This document shows, piece by piece, positions 1 to 7,817 of a stretch of 64,000 nucleotides of DNA. A program made the position numbers and the translations under genes. The stretch is from NCBI RefSeq assembly GCF_016862955.1, contig NZ_BONY01000014.1, positions 62,001 to 126,000 on the forward strand. Direction: 5' to 3'. The DNA comes from Rhizocola hellebori (GTDB lineage: Bacteria > Actinomycetota > Actinomycetes > Mycobacteriales > Micromonosporaceae). Every line of letters begins with the position of its first letter. Within the stretch, counting starts at the first letter, position 1. The notes below the pieces were generated by a model. That model was given only the letters and a program-made list of their open reading frames with translations. It made no database searches and was not told the origin of the DNA.

Positions 1-1393
1 CCACGCCGACCCCGAGCATCGCAGCCAGCTTCGGTGTCTGGTCGAAGGGGGTGGCCGGGTCGCCCTTGGTGCCCACCACGAGGATCGGGGGAGCACCGTT
101 GGCCGGGCCGACCGGGTACGGATCGCGCTTGCCCGGCCACAGCGCGCAGGTAAGCATGCCGATCGCGAGGGGTGCGCCGAACACGGGGTATTTCGCGCGC
201 CACTCCGACTGCAGCGAACGGATCCGCTCCACCGTCACCGGCTTGCCGTCGTCGGCGCAGTTGACCGCGGCGTTGGCATCGAAAAGGTTGCTGTAGTTGC
301 CGTTCGGATCGCGATCGGAATAGGCGTCGGCGAGGGTGAAGATGCCCCCGGCCTTGCCGTCGCCCAGGTCGTCGAGGGCCTTGCCCAGGTCGGGCCAGCG
401 GGTCTTGGTGTACATGGCGGAGACCACCGCCCACAGGATCCAGCCCGCAGTCGCGTGGCGTCCGTCACGGTAGCCGACCGGGTTGGTGCGGGCCTGTTCC
501 ATCAGCTTGAGCACGACCGCCTGCGCGTCGCCGCTGATCGGGCAGCGGCTGGCGTTGTCGGCGCACCACGCGGCGAAGTTGCCGAAAGCCAGCTCGAAGC
601 CCTTGGCCTGCCCCTCGGACGACTCGACCGAGTTCGCCTGCGGGTCGACGGCGCCATCGAGAACCAGCGCGCGGATCTTGTCGGGGAACAGCTGGGCGTA
701 AACCGCACCGAGCAGGGTGCCGTAGGAGTAGCCCAGGTAGGTCAGCTTCGGGTCGCCCAGCTCCTCGCGGATCTTGTCCATGTCGCGGGCTGCCTGCTCG
801 GTCGAGTAGTAGGGCAGCTTGGCGCCGTATTTCGCGTCGCAGGCGTCGACCATCTTCCTGTTGAGCGCGACCACCTCGTCGAACGCGCTCTGGCTGAGCG
901 GGTCTGGCTCGGCGCCGAAGCTCGCGTCGAGGCCGGCCGAGTTGTAGCAGGTGATCGGGTCGGAGCGACCCACCCCGCGCGGGTCGAAGCCCACGATGTC
1001 GAAGCGGCGGGTGATCTCCGCGGGGAGCCCCTGGGTCAGATAGATCGCCAGGTCGACCCCGGAACCTCCCGGCCCGCCCGGGTTGACCAGCAGCGAACCT
1101 ATCCGGTCGCGCTGGTCGTCGGCGCGCGCCCGGATCACGGAGATCCCCAGCGTGCGGCCGTCGGCCTTGTTGCCCCAGTCTTGCGGCACCTGGATGGTGC
1201 GGCACTGGAACGAATAGCCGGCCGGAACCCGCCCGAGGAGGCTGCGCGCCTCACCTGAGCAGGAGGTCCAGCCCGGCTCCGGGCTTGCTTCGCGGGCTTG
1301 CCCGCCGTCGAGGATAGGCGGCAGGAAACAACCGGCGAGCGCGACGGTCATGGCCAGAAAGGCGATGCCGAGGCGTGAGGGGAGGCGCACCAC
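1..1393 (-). CDS. Secreted alpha/beta hydrolase lipoprotein, TAP-like family (3' end cut by window edge)
   Basis: Probable exported peptidase or esterase of the tripeptidyl-aminopeptidase-like alpha/beta hydrolase family. The frame opens at tandem GTG codons (1393 or 1390). It encodes a short basic N-terminus, a hydrophobic stretch and the lipobox LAGC near residue 20, so a membrane-anchored lipoprotein is expected. NPGGPGGSG follows (oxyanion-hole region), then FDPRGVGRSDP and the nucleophile elbow GYSYG, with a downstream VLDGAVDP segment. The start lies 10 bases after the ligase stop, so the two may be co-transcribed. The last part, including the catalytic His and C-terminal TAP-like domain, probably lies beyond position 1; about 464 codons are visible of the roughly 500-540 usual in this family. 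Substrate unknown. Confidence 0.85.
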   Translation of the reverse strand, partial: MVRLPSRLGIAFLAMTVALAGCFLPPILDGGQAREASPEPGWTSCSGEARSLLGRVPAGYSFQCRTIQVPQDWGNKADGRTLGISVIRARADDQRDRIGSLLVNPGGPGGSGVDLAIYLTQGLPAEITRRFDIVGFDPRGVGRSDPITCYNSAGLDASFGAEPDPLSQSAFDEVVALNRKMVDACDAKYGAKLPYYSTEQAARDMDKIREELGDPKLTYLGYSYGTLLGAVYAQLFPDKIRALVLDGAVDPQANSVESSEGQAKGFELAFGNFAAWCADNASRCPISGDAQAVVLKLMEQARTNPVGYRDGRHATAGWILWAVVSAMYTKTRWPDLGKALDDLGDGKAGGIFTLADAYSDRDPNGNYSNLFDANAAVNCADDGKPVTVERIRSLQSEWRAKYPVFGAPLAIGMLTCALWPGKRDPYPVGPANGAPPILVVGTKGDPATPFDQTPKLAAMLGVGV

Positions 1394-1403
1394 GCCCGCG
1401 AGC

Positions 1404-2489
1404 CTATCCGCTCGTTTCCAGAACGGCGTCGACGCTCAGTTTGAGCGGACGTTCGAGCTGGTCGTAGCGGCATGATTGGGGCTCGCGGTCGGGCCGCCAC
1501 CGCTTGAACTGGGCGGTGTGCCGGAATCGATCACCCTCCATCGCGTCGTAGCCGACCTCGACCACCAGCTCGGGGCTCAGCGGCTCGAAGGAGAGATCCT
1601 TCTTGCCGGTCCACCGGCTGACCGCGCCCGGCATGCGCTGGCTGCCACCCGTGGTCGCCTGCTCGGCCCAATCGGCCCAGGGGTGATCCTTCGGGTTGCG
1701 GTAGGGCTCGATCTCGTCGAGCAGCTCCTTGCGGCGGGCCAGGCTGAACGAGGAGCTCACGCCGACGTGATGGAGCACGCCTTCGTCGTCATAAAGTCCT
1801 AAAAGGAGGGACCCGACGATCGGGCCTGACTTGTGGTAACGGAACCCGCACACCACCGCATCGGCGGTGCGGGCGTGTTTCACCTTGAACATCAGGCGTT
1901 TGCCGGGCTCGTAAAGCATGTCGGCGGGCTTGGCGATCAGGCCGTCGAGGCCGGCCCCCTCGAACTCGGTGAACCAGCGCCGCGCCACCTCGGCATCTGT
2001 CGTGATCGGAGTCAGATGGATCGGCGGCCGAACCCCGTTAAGGGTTTTGAACAGCAGCTCGCGGCGTTGCTGATAGGGCTGTTTCATGAGGTCGTCGTCG
2101 CCGAGGGCGAGGATGTCGAAGGCGATGATGTCGGCGGGGGTCGTTTCGGCGAGCATCTTCACGCGCGACGCGGCCGGGTGGATGCGCTGGCCGAGCAGCT
2201 CGAAGTCGAGGCGTGGCAGCTTGCCCTCCTCGCGGCGGATGACGACCAGCTCGCAGTCGATGATGCAGCGCTTGGGAAACTGCTCAAGCACCTGCGCCAC
2301 CACGTCGGGGAAGTAGCGGTTCATCGGCTTCTCGGTGCGGCTGCCCAGCTCGACCTCGTCGCCGTCGCGGAAGATGATGCAGCGGAAGCCGTCCCACTTG
2401 GGTTCATAGGTCATGCCGGGCGCTTCGGGCAGGCCGTCGACGGCCTTGGCGAGCATCGGCTCGACCGGTGGGGTGATGGGAAGGGTCAT
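1404..2489 (-). CDS. ligC: ATP-dependent DNA ligase, LigC type
   Basis: Seals nicks in duplex DNA by lysine adenylation. The adenylation motif EPKWDGFR places the nucleophile Lys at about residue 31. It is followed by the RTEKPMNRYFPDV region, IIDCELVV (motif III), DGLIAKP (motif IV) and MFKVKHARTADAVV (motif V). An OB-fold region completes a protein of about 361 residues, the size of mycobacterial LigC. The ATG at 2489 is preferred over the one at 2510 because it forms an ATGA overlap with the stop of the upstream VOC gene. Its neighbour two genes upstream is an AlkA-type glycosylase. LigC enzymes are accessory repair ligases rather than the replicative NAD-dependent LigA. A second, LigD-type ligase lies at 23114-24088. 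Confidence 0.9.
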   Translation of the reverse strand: MTLPITPPVEPMLAKAVDGLPEAPGMTYEPKWDGFRCIIFRDGDEVELGSRTEKPMNRYFPDVVAQVLEQFPKRCIIDCELVVIRREEGKLPRLDFELLGQRIHPAASRVKMLAETTPADIIAFDILALGDDDLMKQPYQQRRELLFKTLNGVRPPIHLTPITTDAEVARRWFTEFEGAGLDGLIAKPADMLYEPGKRLMFKVKHARTADAVVCGFRYHKSGPIVGSLLLGLYDDEGVLHHVGVSSSFSLARRKELLDEIEPYRNPKDHPWADWAEQATTGGSQRMPGAVSRWTGKKDLSFEPLSPELVVEVGYDAMEGDRFRHTAQFKRWRPDREPQSCRYDQLERPLKLSVDAVLETSG

Positions 2490-2875
2490 GCCGCTGGGGC
2501 GTTCTGCCATAGGCCCATAACGTTGCCCTCCGGATCGGTGAAGTAACCGGTGAAGCCCATGTCGGCGACGGCTTGGCGGCCCATCAAGGTCTTGCCGCCC
2601 AGCCTTTCCACCTTTTCCAGCGCCTCATCGATGTCGTCGACGCCGATGGTGAGCACCGGCGAGGTAATCGGAAACTCCGCCTTGTCGAACAGCCCGCCAT
2701 TGATGGCGCCCGGCTTGAGCGGCATCATGTCGGGGCCGACCTCGGCGGTGGTCACGCCGTGATAATTCATGCCCGGATAGGCCTGGATCTGCCACCCGAA
2801 GGCCTCACGGTAGAACGTCTTCGCCCGCTCGACATCATCAGCGGGAACCTCGAAATGCACCACACTGTTGGCCAT
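2486..2875 (-). CDS. VOC (glyoxalase/bleomycin-resistance fold) family protein
   Basis: A single-module vicinal-oxygen-chelate protein of about 129 residues. It begins MANSVVHFEVPADDVERAKTF and shows the family pattern of a beta strand, then a helix with FYREAFGW. A second module includes VDDIDEALEKVERLGGKT and ends in TDPEGNVMGLWQ. Such proteins bind metal or small ligands; the substrate cannot be inferred. The ATG at 2875 is preferred over in-frame ATGs at 2905 and 2884 because the protein homology pattern begins there and AGGATGG precedes it. It overlaps the ligase start by four bases (ATGA), suggesting translational coupling. Confidence 0.85.
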   Translation of the reverse strand: MANSVVHFEVPADDVERAKTFYREAFGWQIQAYPGMNYHGVTTAEVGPDMMPLKPGAINGGLFDKAEFPITSPVLTIGVDDIDEALEKVERLGGKTLMGRQAVADMGFTGYFTDPEGNVMGLWQNAPAA

Positions 2876-2901
2876 ACCGCCCATCCTATTCAAGGGGTGT
2901 G

Positions 2902-3726
2902 TCAAAACGAGCGGAAGTTGCGGATCGGCGCTCTTGGCCCGTAGCGCGGCGCCCCCAGCCCGGCCGACTCGATCATGAGGCAGACCCGGCCCCGGTGCCC
3001 GGCATAGGGCTGCAGCAGCTCGAGCATCCGCTCATCGGTTCCGCGTGGCTCACCGGCCAAGGCCCAGCTGACGAAGTTCTTCATGTGGAAGTCGCCGACG
3101 CTGACCGCATCGGCGTCGCCGAAGACGAGCCGGGTCACCTCGGCGACCGTCCACGGCCCGATGCCGGGGATGCTCAACAGCCGCTTCGCGAGCGCCGCAC
3201 TGTCCACACAGGACTCAAGCCGGGGCGCCTCAAAAGCCGCCCGCCGCAACACTTCCGCTCGCCGCTGTTCAAGGCCTAGAGCATGAAATCCCCAATATGG
3301 GGTACCAAGAATCGCCTCCGGCGAAGGCGGCAGAAGCAACCCGGCCACAGGCCCCGGCGCCTCCTCGCGGAAATGCCGCACGATCGCCGAATACGCCTGG
3401 TAGGCCTCCTTGCCGGTGACCTTCTGCTCGCAGATGGCCCGCATCAGACGGGGAAAGACCAGCCCTGTTCGGGGCAGAGTGACCGGTTTCAGCCGTTTCA
3501 GCAGCGGATGCTCGGGTGCGAAACCGGTGACGTCGTCCAGCTCGCCGAGCATGCCCGGCGCGCGCTCAAGCAACCAGGGCCCACCCGGGCCGTGCGCCTC
3601 GACCTGCGGATGCAAGCGGATCGAGCCCGGCCCGTGCGGGGTGCGGGCAGCCAGCCAGAACGACCCGTCGATCCAGCGGGCGCACGGATCGTAGCGGGTG
3701 AAACCGATGAGGCTCAGTGCGCTCAT
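2902..3726 (-). CDS. DNA-3-methyladenine glycosylase II-like (AlkA/HhH-GPD) protein
   Basis: Probable base-excision repair glycosylase that removes alkylated purines. It has 274 residues with the helix-hairpin-helix signature LLSIPGIGPWTVAEV near residues 195-210. The catalytic Asp is the residue in VSVGDFHMKN about 20 residues later. The N-terminal half (FWLAARTPHGPGSIRLHP, then GFAPEHPLL) resembles the AlkA N-terminal domain. PRTGLVFPRLMRAICEQKVTG matches the family helix that ends in a QKVT-like sequence. The gene runs in the same direction as the VOC and ligase genes downstream, with only a few tens of bases between, so a glycosylase-VOC-LigC transcription unit is plausible. Alkylation specificity is not provable from sequence alone. 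Confidence 0.85.
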   Translation of the reverse strand: MSALSLIGFTRYDPCARWIDGSFWLAARTPHGPGSIRLHPQVEAHGPGGPWLLERAPGMLGELDDVTGFAPEHPLLKRLKPVTLPRTGLVFPRLMRAICEQKVTGKEAYQAYSAIVRHFREEAPGPVAGLLLPPSPEAILGTPYWGFHALGLEQRRAEVLRRAAFEAPRLESCVDSAALAKRLLSIPGIGPWTVAEVTRLVFGDADAVSVGDFHMKNFVSWALAGEPRGTDERMLELLQPYAGHRGRVCLMIESAGLGAPRYGPRAPIRNFRSF

Positions 3727-5127
3727 CTACCACGCCGACTTTTGATAGTCCTTCAGGAAGCAGCCGTAAAGGTCTTCGCCAAGCTCGCCACGCACGATCG
3801 GATCGTAAACCCGTGCCGCGCCGTCGACCAGATCCAGCGGAGCGTGGAACCCCTCCTCGTGCAGGCGCATCTTGGTCGGGTGCGGCCTTTCGTCGGTGAT
3901 CCAGCCGGTGTCGACCGCGGTCATCAGGATGCCGTCGGTTTCGAGCATCTCCTTGGCGCTGGTGCGGGTCAGCATGTTGAGCGCGGCTTTGGCCATGTTG
4001 GTATGCGGGTGGCCCGGCCCCTTGTAGCCGCGGCCGAACTGGCCTTCCATCGCGGAGACGTTCACCACGTACTTGCGGCGGGCAGGCGACTTCGCCATCG
4101 CCGGGCGCAGCCGGCTCACCAGCACGAAGGGGGCCGTGACATTGCACAGCTGCACCTCGAGCAGCTCGATCGGGTCCACCTCGTCGACGACCTGGACCCA
4201 GCTGTTGGTGGCGGCGGTGTCGGGTACCAGCCCGCCCGCGTCGATCACAGTGCCGCGCGAGGTGAGCGCGAGCGCGGTCACCATTTCTGGGTCGAGCATC
4301 TGGTGCGGCATCGACTGGATCGCCGCCGCGGCCGGCGACGAGCCCGTGTAGTGGCCGAAGGAGATCAGCTCGGGAAGCCGCCCGTCAGGAAGCGGAGCCG
4401 CTTCGGCCGCGACCAGCGGCGCGTAGGCGCCCGGGCTGCGGCGCACCGTCTGGGCGGCGTTGTTGATGAGGATGTCGAGCGGACCCTGGTCGGTCACCGC
4501 GTCCGCGAGCGCCACCACCTGGGCCGGGTCGCGCAGGTCGATGCCCACGATGCGTAGCCGGTCGAGCCAGTCGTGGCTGTCGGGCATCGCCTTGAAGCGG
4601 CGGACAGCATCGTTGGGAAAGCGGGTGGTGATGGTGGTGTGAGCGCCGTCGCGCAGCAGCCGCAGCGCGATATACATCCCGATCTTCGCCCGCCCGCCGG
4701 TGAGCAGGGCCCGCTTGCCGGTCAGGTCGGTACGGGCGTCGCGGCGGCTGCGGTTCAGCGCGGCGCACTGCGGGCACAGCTGGTGGTAGAACGCGTCGAC
4801 CAGCGTGTAGCGCTCCTTGCACACGTAGCACGGCCGGGCCCGCTTCAGCTCGCCGGCCGTCGCGCCGATCGTGGGTGAGGTCAGCTGGATCCCGGCGGTC
4901 TCGTCATCGATGCGGCCCGGCGCGCCGGTCGCCGTGGCGGCCGTCACCGCGTTGTCGTTGGCGAGCACCGACTCGCGCGCCTCCCGGCGGCGCTGCTGCT
5001 TGACCGCCTTGAAGATGGCGGCCGTGGCCAACCGCACCTTCACCGCATCGGGGTGCTGGGGTGGCAGCTTTTCGACGTCGGCTAGCACGTTCAGGCAGAT
5101 TTCGAGGTGGCGGGGATCGATTGACAC
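3727..5127 (-). CDS. SDR-family protein with N-terminal CxxC zinc-finger-like insert and no canonical YxxxK
   Basis: A Rossmann-fold short-chain dehydrogenase/reductase-like protein of about 466 residues, far longer than the usual 250. After an N-terminal helical region comes a four-cysteine segment, CYVC ... CPQC, at about residues 100-121, which looks like a zinc ribbon. The nucleotide-binding motif TGGRAKIG and the NNAAQ motif (here INNAAQTVRR) follow. The Ser-bearing strand reads VVNVSAMEG. The expected YxxxK is replaced by TNMAK, so the catalytic Tyr is absent although the Lys is kept. GTG at 5127 is chosen (upstream ATG at 5178 is possible) because VSIDPRHLEICLNVL starts a clear helical domain. 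Function unknown; a catalytically altered or regulatory SDR is possible. Confidence 0.75.
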   Translation of the reverse strand: MSIDPRHLEICLNVLADVEKLPPQHPDAVKVRLATAAIFKAVKQQRRREARESVLANDNAVTAATATGAPGRIDDETAGIQLTSPTIGATAGELKRARPCYVCKERYTLVDAFYHQLCPQCAALNRSRRDARTDLTGKRALLTGGRAKIGMYIALRLLRDGAHTTITTRFPNDAVRRFKAMPDSHDWLDRLRIVGIDLRDPAQVVALADAVTDQGPLDILINNAAQTVRRSPGAYAPLVAAEAAPLPDGRLPELISFGHYTGSSPAAAAIQSMPHQMLDPEMVTALALTSRGTVIDAGGLVPDTAATNSWVQVVDEVDPIELLEVQLCNVTAPFVLVSRLRPAMAKSPARRKYVVNVSAMEGQFGRGYKGPGHPHTNMAKAALNMLTRTSAKEMLETDGILMTAVDTGWITDERPHPTKMRLHEEGFHAPLDLVDGAARVYDPIVRGELGEDLYGCFLKDYQKSAW

Positions 5128-5205
5128 CCGCCAAGGGTACCGGGACTGCGGCGCAAGCCCTGCTGCGCTTATGCTCATCGCCCCTACCCGCTATGGAGGT
5201 TTGTC

Positions 5206-6309
5206 GTGTCCTTCGCGCATGCTGCCGTGGCGATGGGGCTCAGCGCCGCGGTGGCCCTCTCCGGCGTGGGCCTGCCCCAGCAGGCGGATCTGCGGGTGCG
5301 GGACCTGAGCAGCAACGGCGAGCCCCTGTACCTCAGTCCAGGGGTGTCCGGCACCCGGCTGCTGGAGGTCACGGCCCCCGACGCCGCCTGGGAGTTCCCG
5401 TTCGAAATGATCATTGATCTGTCCCGGTTGGACGGCCGCATCTCGGTCGTGACCGAGTCCACCCAAGCCACCTGCGCGGAGAACGGTTCGCAGCGGGTCT
5501 GCCGGGGCTGGCTCGGATCGGGCGGGATGACGGTGGGCCTGCGCATGACGGTTTCCGCCGATGCGTCACCCGGGCCTGCCGGCACGATCGGCTATCGGGT
5601 TCGCCCGACCAGCGGCGAGGTGACCGACCCCAACAGCGGCAACGATTCCGGCTCGCTGGAGCTCGATGTGATGCGCCGCGAGCTCGGGGCGGACATGGAG
5701 CTCACCACGCCCGACGTGACCGGCAGGGTGGGTCAGACGGTTACCGCGAGCATCAAGGTGCACAACAAAGGCCCCAATACTCAGATGAGTTACACCCTGC
5801 GGTCGCCGCACATCGCCGATCCGGCGATTCAGATCGTCTCAGGCAAGCCCTGCTCGGGGTCGTCGAGCAGCATCCGGTGCGCTATGAAGGCCATCCGTCC
5901 GGGCGAAACAAGAACGGTGACGATCGATTTTAAGCTGACCGGTTGTCCTCCCGCCGGCAAGAGCTTTGTGGTGTTCGCCATGGAGTGGGTGATGGAAGAT
6001 CCCAATCAGCAGAACTCCGACCCCCGAGTCGACCTCCACGCCACCGGGTGCACCAACGCACCGGTGCCCGAGGCCGCGGTCAACGCCGTGACGCCGTCGC
6101 CCACCGGCCAGGCCGAGCCGTCGCCCACCGGCCAAGCCGAGCCGTCGCCCACGCCGTCCACGTCCATTCAGCCGATCGCCTCCAGCCGCCCGGCCTTCGC
6201 CGTCGCGGGATGGGTGATCGCACTGGCGGGCCTACTTGTGGTGGCGGCAGCCATCGCCGGATGGGCGATCTGGCGATACCGTCGCCATCACCCCACGCGC
6301 GACTTGTAG
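5206..6309 (+). CDS. Secreted, membrane-anchored protein with DUF11/CARDB-like domains
   Basis: Probable surface protein of 367 residues. A GTG start follows a strong GGAGG at 5192-5200. The N-terminus is a signal peptide (AVAMGLSAAVALSGVGLPQQA). Two Ig-like beta domains follow; the second, GADMELTTPDVTGRVGQTVTASIKVHNKGPN and onwards, is read as a DUF11/CARDB-type module with paired cysteines (PCSGSSSSIRC). A Pro/Ser/Thr-rich linker contains a perfect repeat of PSPTGQAE (two copies plus a partial third). A single transmembrane helix (about 335-357) and the basic tail RYRRHH complete a C-terminal membrane anchor. The last 22 bases overlap the convergent HPRT-like gene. No enzymatic motif is seen. 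Confidence 0.75.
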   Translation: MSFAHAAVAMGLSAAVALSGVGLPQQADLRVRDLSSNGEPLYLSPGVSGTRLLEVTAPDAAWEFPFEMIIDLSRLDGRISVVTESTQATCAENGSQRVCRGWLGSGGMTVGLRMTVSADASPGPAGTIGYRVRPTSGEVTDPNSGNDSGSLELDVMRRELGADMELTTPDVTGRVGQTVTASIKVHNKGPNTQMSYTLRSPHIADPAIQIVSGKPCSGSSSSIRCAMKAIRPGETRTVTIDFKLTGCPPAGKSFVVFAMEWVMEDPNQQNSDPRVDLHATGCTNAPVPEAAVNAVTPSPTGQAEPSPTGQAEPSPTPSTSIQPIASSRPAFAVAGWVIALAGLLVVAAAIAGWAIWRYRRHHPTRDL

Positions 6310-6851
6310 ACGTGCTCGGCCAGGACAGCACAGCAGCGCAGGTTTCGATAACGGCTCGCGTAGTCCAGCCCGTACCCGACGATCATGCCTTCGCCGATAT
6401 CGAACCCCACATACTTGACCGCGTCGGGCATCGGCGGCGCCTTCGGCTTGCGGAACAGGGTGAAGACGTGCGCTGAGGCGGGCTTGCGGGCACCGATGTT
6501 GGACACCAGCCACTGGGCGGTCAGCCCGGTGTCGATGACGCCGTCGACCACCAGCACATGGCGGCCCGTGACATCGATGTCGAGATCCTTGAGCAGCCGC
6601 ACCGAACCCGACGACTTGGTGCCCGAACCATAGGAGCGGATGGCCATCCAGGCTATTTCGACATGCCGGGTCAGCGCCCGGGCCAGATCGACGGTGAGCA
6701 TCGCCGCGCCACCGAGAACCCCAAGCAGGACAAGGTCTTTGCCCTCGTAATCGCGCTCGATTTCTGCTGCCAGCTGGTCGATCCGGGCCAGGATTTCGGC
6801 TTCTGAGTGGAGGACTTCTGCGAGGTCGTCAGCGACATCGGCGACGTTCAT
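6288..6851 (-). CDS. Hypoxanthine phosphoribosyltransferase-like protein with altered PRPP loop
   Basis: Type I phosphoribosyltransferase of 187 residues, closest in pattern to hypoxanthine-guanine phosphoribosyltransferase. GVLGGAAMLTVDLARAL corresponds to the PRPP pyrophosphate loop. The flexible-loop region is SYGSGTKSSGSVRLLKDLD. The PRPP motif reads HVLVVDGVIDTGLT, and FDIGEGMIVGYGLDYASRYRNL is the base-binding C-terminal part. The acidic pair that is normally Glu-Asp is Asp103-Gly104 here, while Asp107 is retained. This suggests a divergent paralogue rather than the main housekeeping Hpt, which in actinobacteria usually sits beside tilS and ftsH. Activity with purine bases is likely but unproven. 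It stands alone, convergent with the preceding gene. Confidence 0.8.
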   Translation of the reverse strand: MNVADVADDLAEVLHSEAEILARIDQLAAEIERDYEGKDLVLLGVLGGAAMLTVDLARALTRHVEIAWMAIRSYGSGTKSSGSVRLLKDLDIDVTGRHVLVVDGVIDTGLTAQWLVSNIGARKPASAHVFTLFRKPKAPPMPDAVKYVGFDIGEGMIVGYGLDYASRYRNLRCCAVLAEHVYKSRVG

Positions 6852-6890
6852 GCGCGGATGCTATCGCATCGCCGCTTCGCCGCTTCGGCC

Positions 6891-7814
6891 CTAGGCTGAT
6901 GCGCGAACCAGCGCCCGGTGCAGTAGCTTCGGATCGCCAAGCAGCTGACGCAGCCGTTTCTCAAGGCCCGCAATGGGAATCAGGTTCTGCGGGGCGCGCG
7001 GGTCCTTGTAGGGCACCGACGCGAAGCGGGGGATGGTCACGGCAGAGAGGCCGGCCAGCCGGATGGCCTCATGCTCGGGCAGCTCGGCCGAGCACTCGAC
7101 CCGCACGATGCCGGCCCACGGCGCCCCTGAGCCGCCAGGAAGCTTCAGGTACCAGGTGATGCGCTGATAGATCCCGCCAATGAGGAACACCGGCGTGCGC
7201 TGACCGGGTTTCAGCGCGGTGACGATGCCAACGAGTGACTCGGGCAGGTACTGCTTCTGCTGTGTCTTGACGTAGCCGAGCGCGCGGGGCAGGGTGCCGC
7301 GCGAGCGCAGCGGCCCGTCCACGATCAGCAGGTCGTCGTCGGTGCGGGCCAGTGACGAGATGTTGATTTCCAGCTCGGTCAGGTGGGCCTGCACCGCATT
7401 GGAAAGCCCGGCCTCGTCGGCCCCCTGTACGCAGACGGCGCGGTAACGGGCCGGTGCCGTGCCCACATCGGACACCTCTTCGGCGGAGGTGAAGATGGTG
7501 CGCTGCACCTGGGCGGCGGCAAGCTTGGCCTGCCCCGGCGTGCACTCCACCACACCGGCCGCGTAGGAGCAGGCCAAGCCGGGGTGCAGGCCTATCCAGA
7601 GCCGGGCATCGGTGCGGCGCACGCCGTCGACGAGAAGCACGCGCTGGGGGGCGCTCAGCCCCGCGGGTGGGTCGATGGGCTGCCACTTCTTGGCGTCGAC
7701 CTCAATGTTGGTGTCGAGCTTCGCGGTGCTCGACGCCGTCGGCCCCCGGTCGGTCGCCTCGGCGCTCGACCCGAAACCAGGATTCCACGCATCAACGTGA
7801 AACTGCATGAACAC
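6891..7814 (-). CDS. nurA: NurA-like nuclease (last gene of a HerA-Mre11-Rad50-NurA operon)
   Basis: Candidate single-strand endonuclease/5'-3' exonuclease of the NurA family (307 residues), an RNase H-like fold that partners HerA. NurA-type landmarks are visible: LLVDGVRR with Asp63 (motif I DG), LLIVDGPLR with Asp166 (the DGxL motif), then GYVKTQQKQYL with Lys183. WYLKLPGG ... IVRVECSAELP follows, matching the late beta strands, and IAGLEKRLRQLLG closes the C-terminal helical region. Start ATG at 7814 (or the ATG two codons later) lies three bases after the SbcC stop, so it is tightly coupled. The assignment leans on both motifs and operon context. Without the context it would be called a hypothetical protein. 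Confidence 0.72.
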   Translation of the reverse strand: MFMQFHVDAWNPGFGSSAEATDRGPTASSTAKLDTNIEVDAKKWQPIDPPAGLSAPQRVLLVDGVRRTDARLWIGLHPGLACSYAAGVVECTPGQAKLAAAQVQRTIFTSAEEVSDVGTAPARYRAVCVQGADEAGLSNAVQAHLTELEINISSLARTDDDLLIVDGPLRSRGTLPRALGYVKTQQKQYLPESLVGIVTALKPGQRTPVFLIGGIYQRITWYLKLPGGSGAPWAGIVRVECSAELPEHEAIRLAGLSAVTIPRFASVPYKDPRAPQNLIPIAGLEKRLRQLLGDPKLLHRALVRASA

Positions 7815-7817
7815 TTT

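Noticed and set aside
6115-6165. Short tandem repeat possibly a CRISPR-like or VNTR array
   Set aside because: It is an in-frame PSPTGQAE repeat in the linker of the surface protein; only two and a half copies and no spacers.
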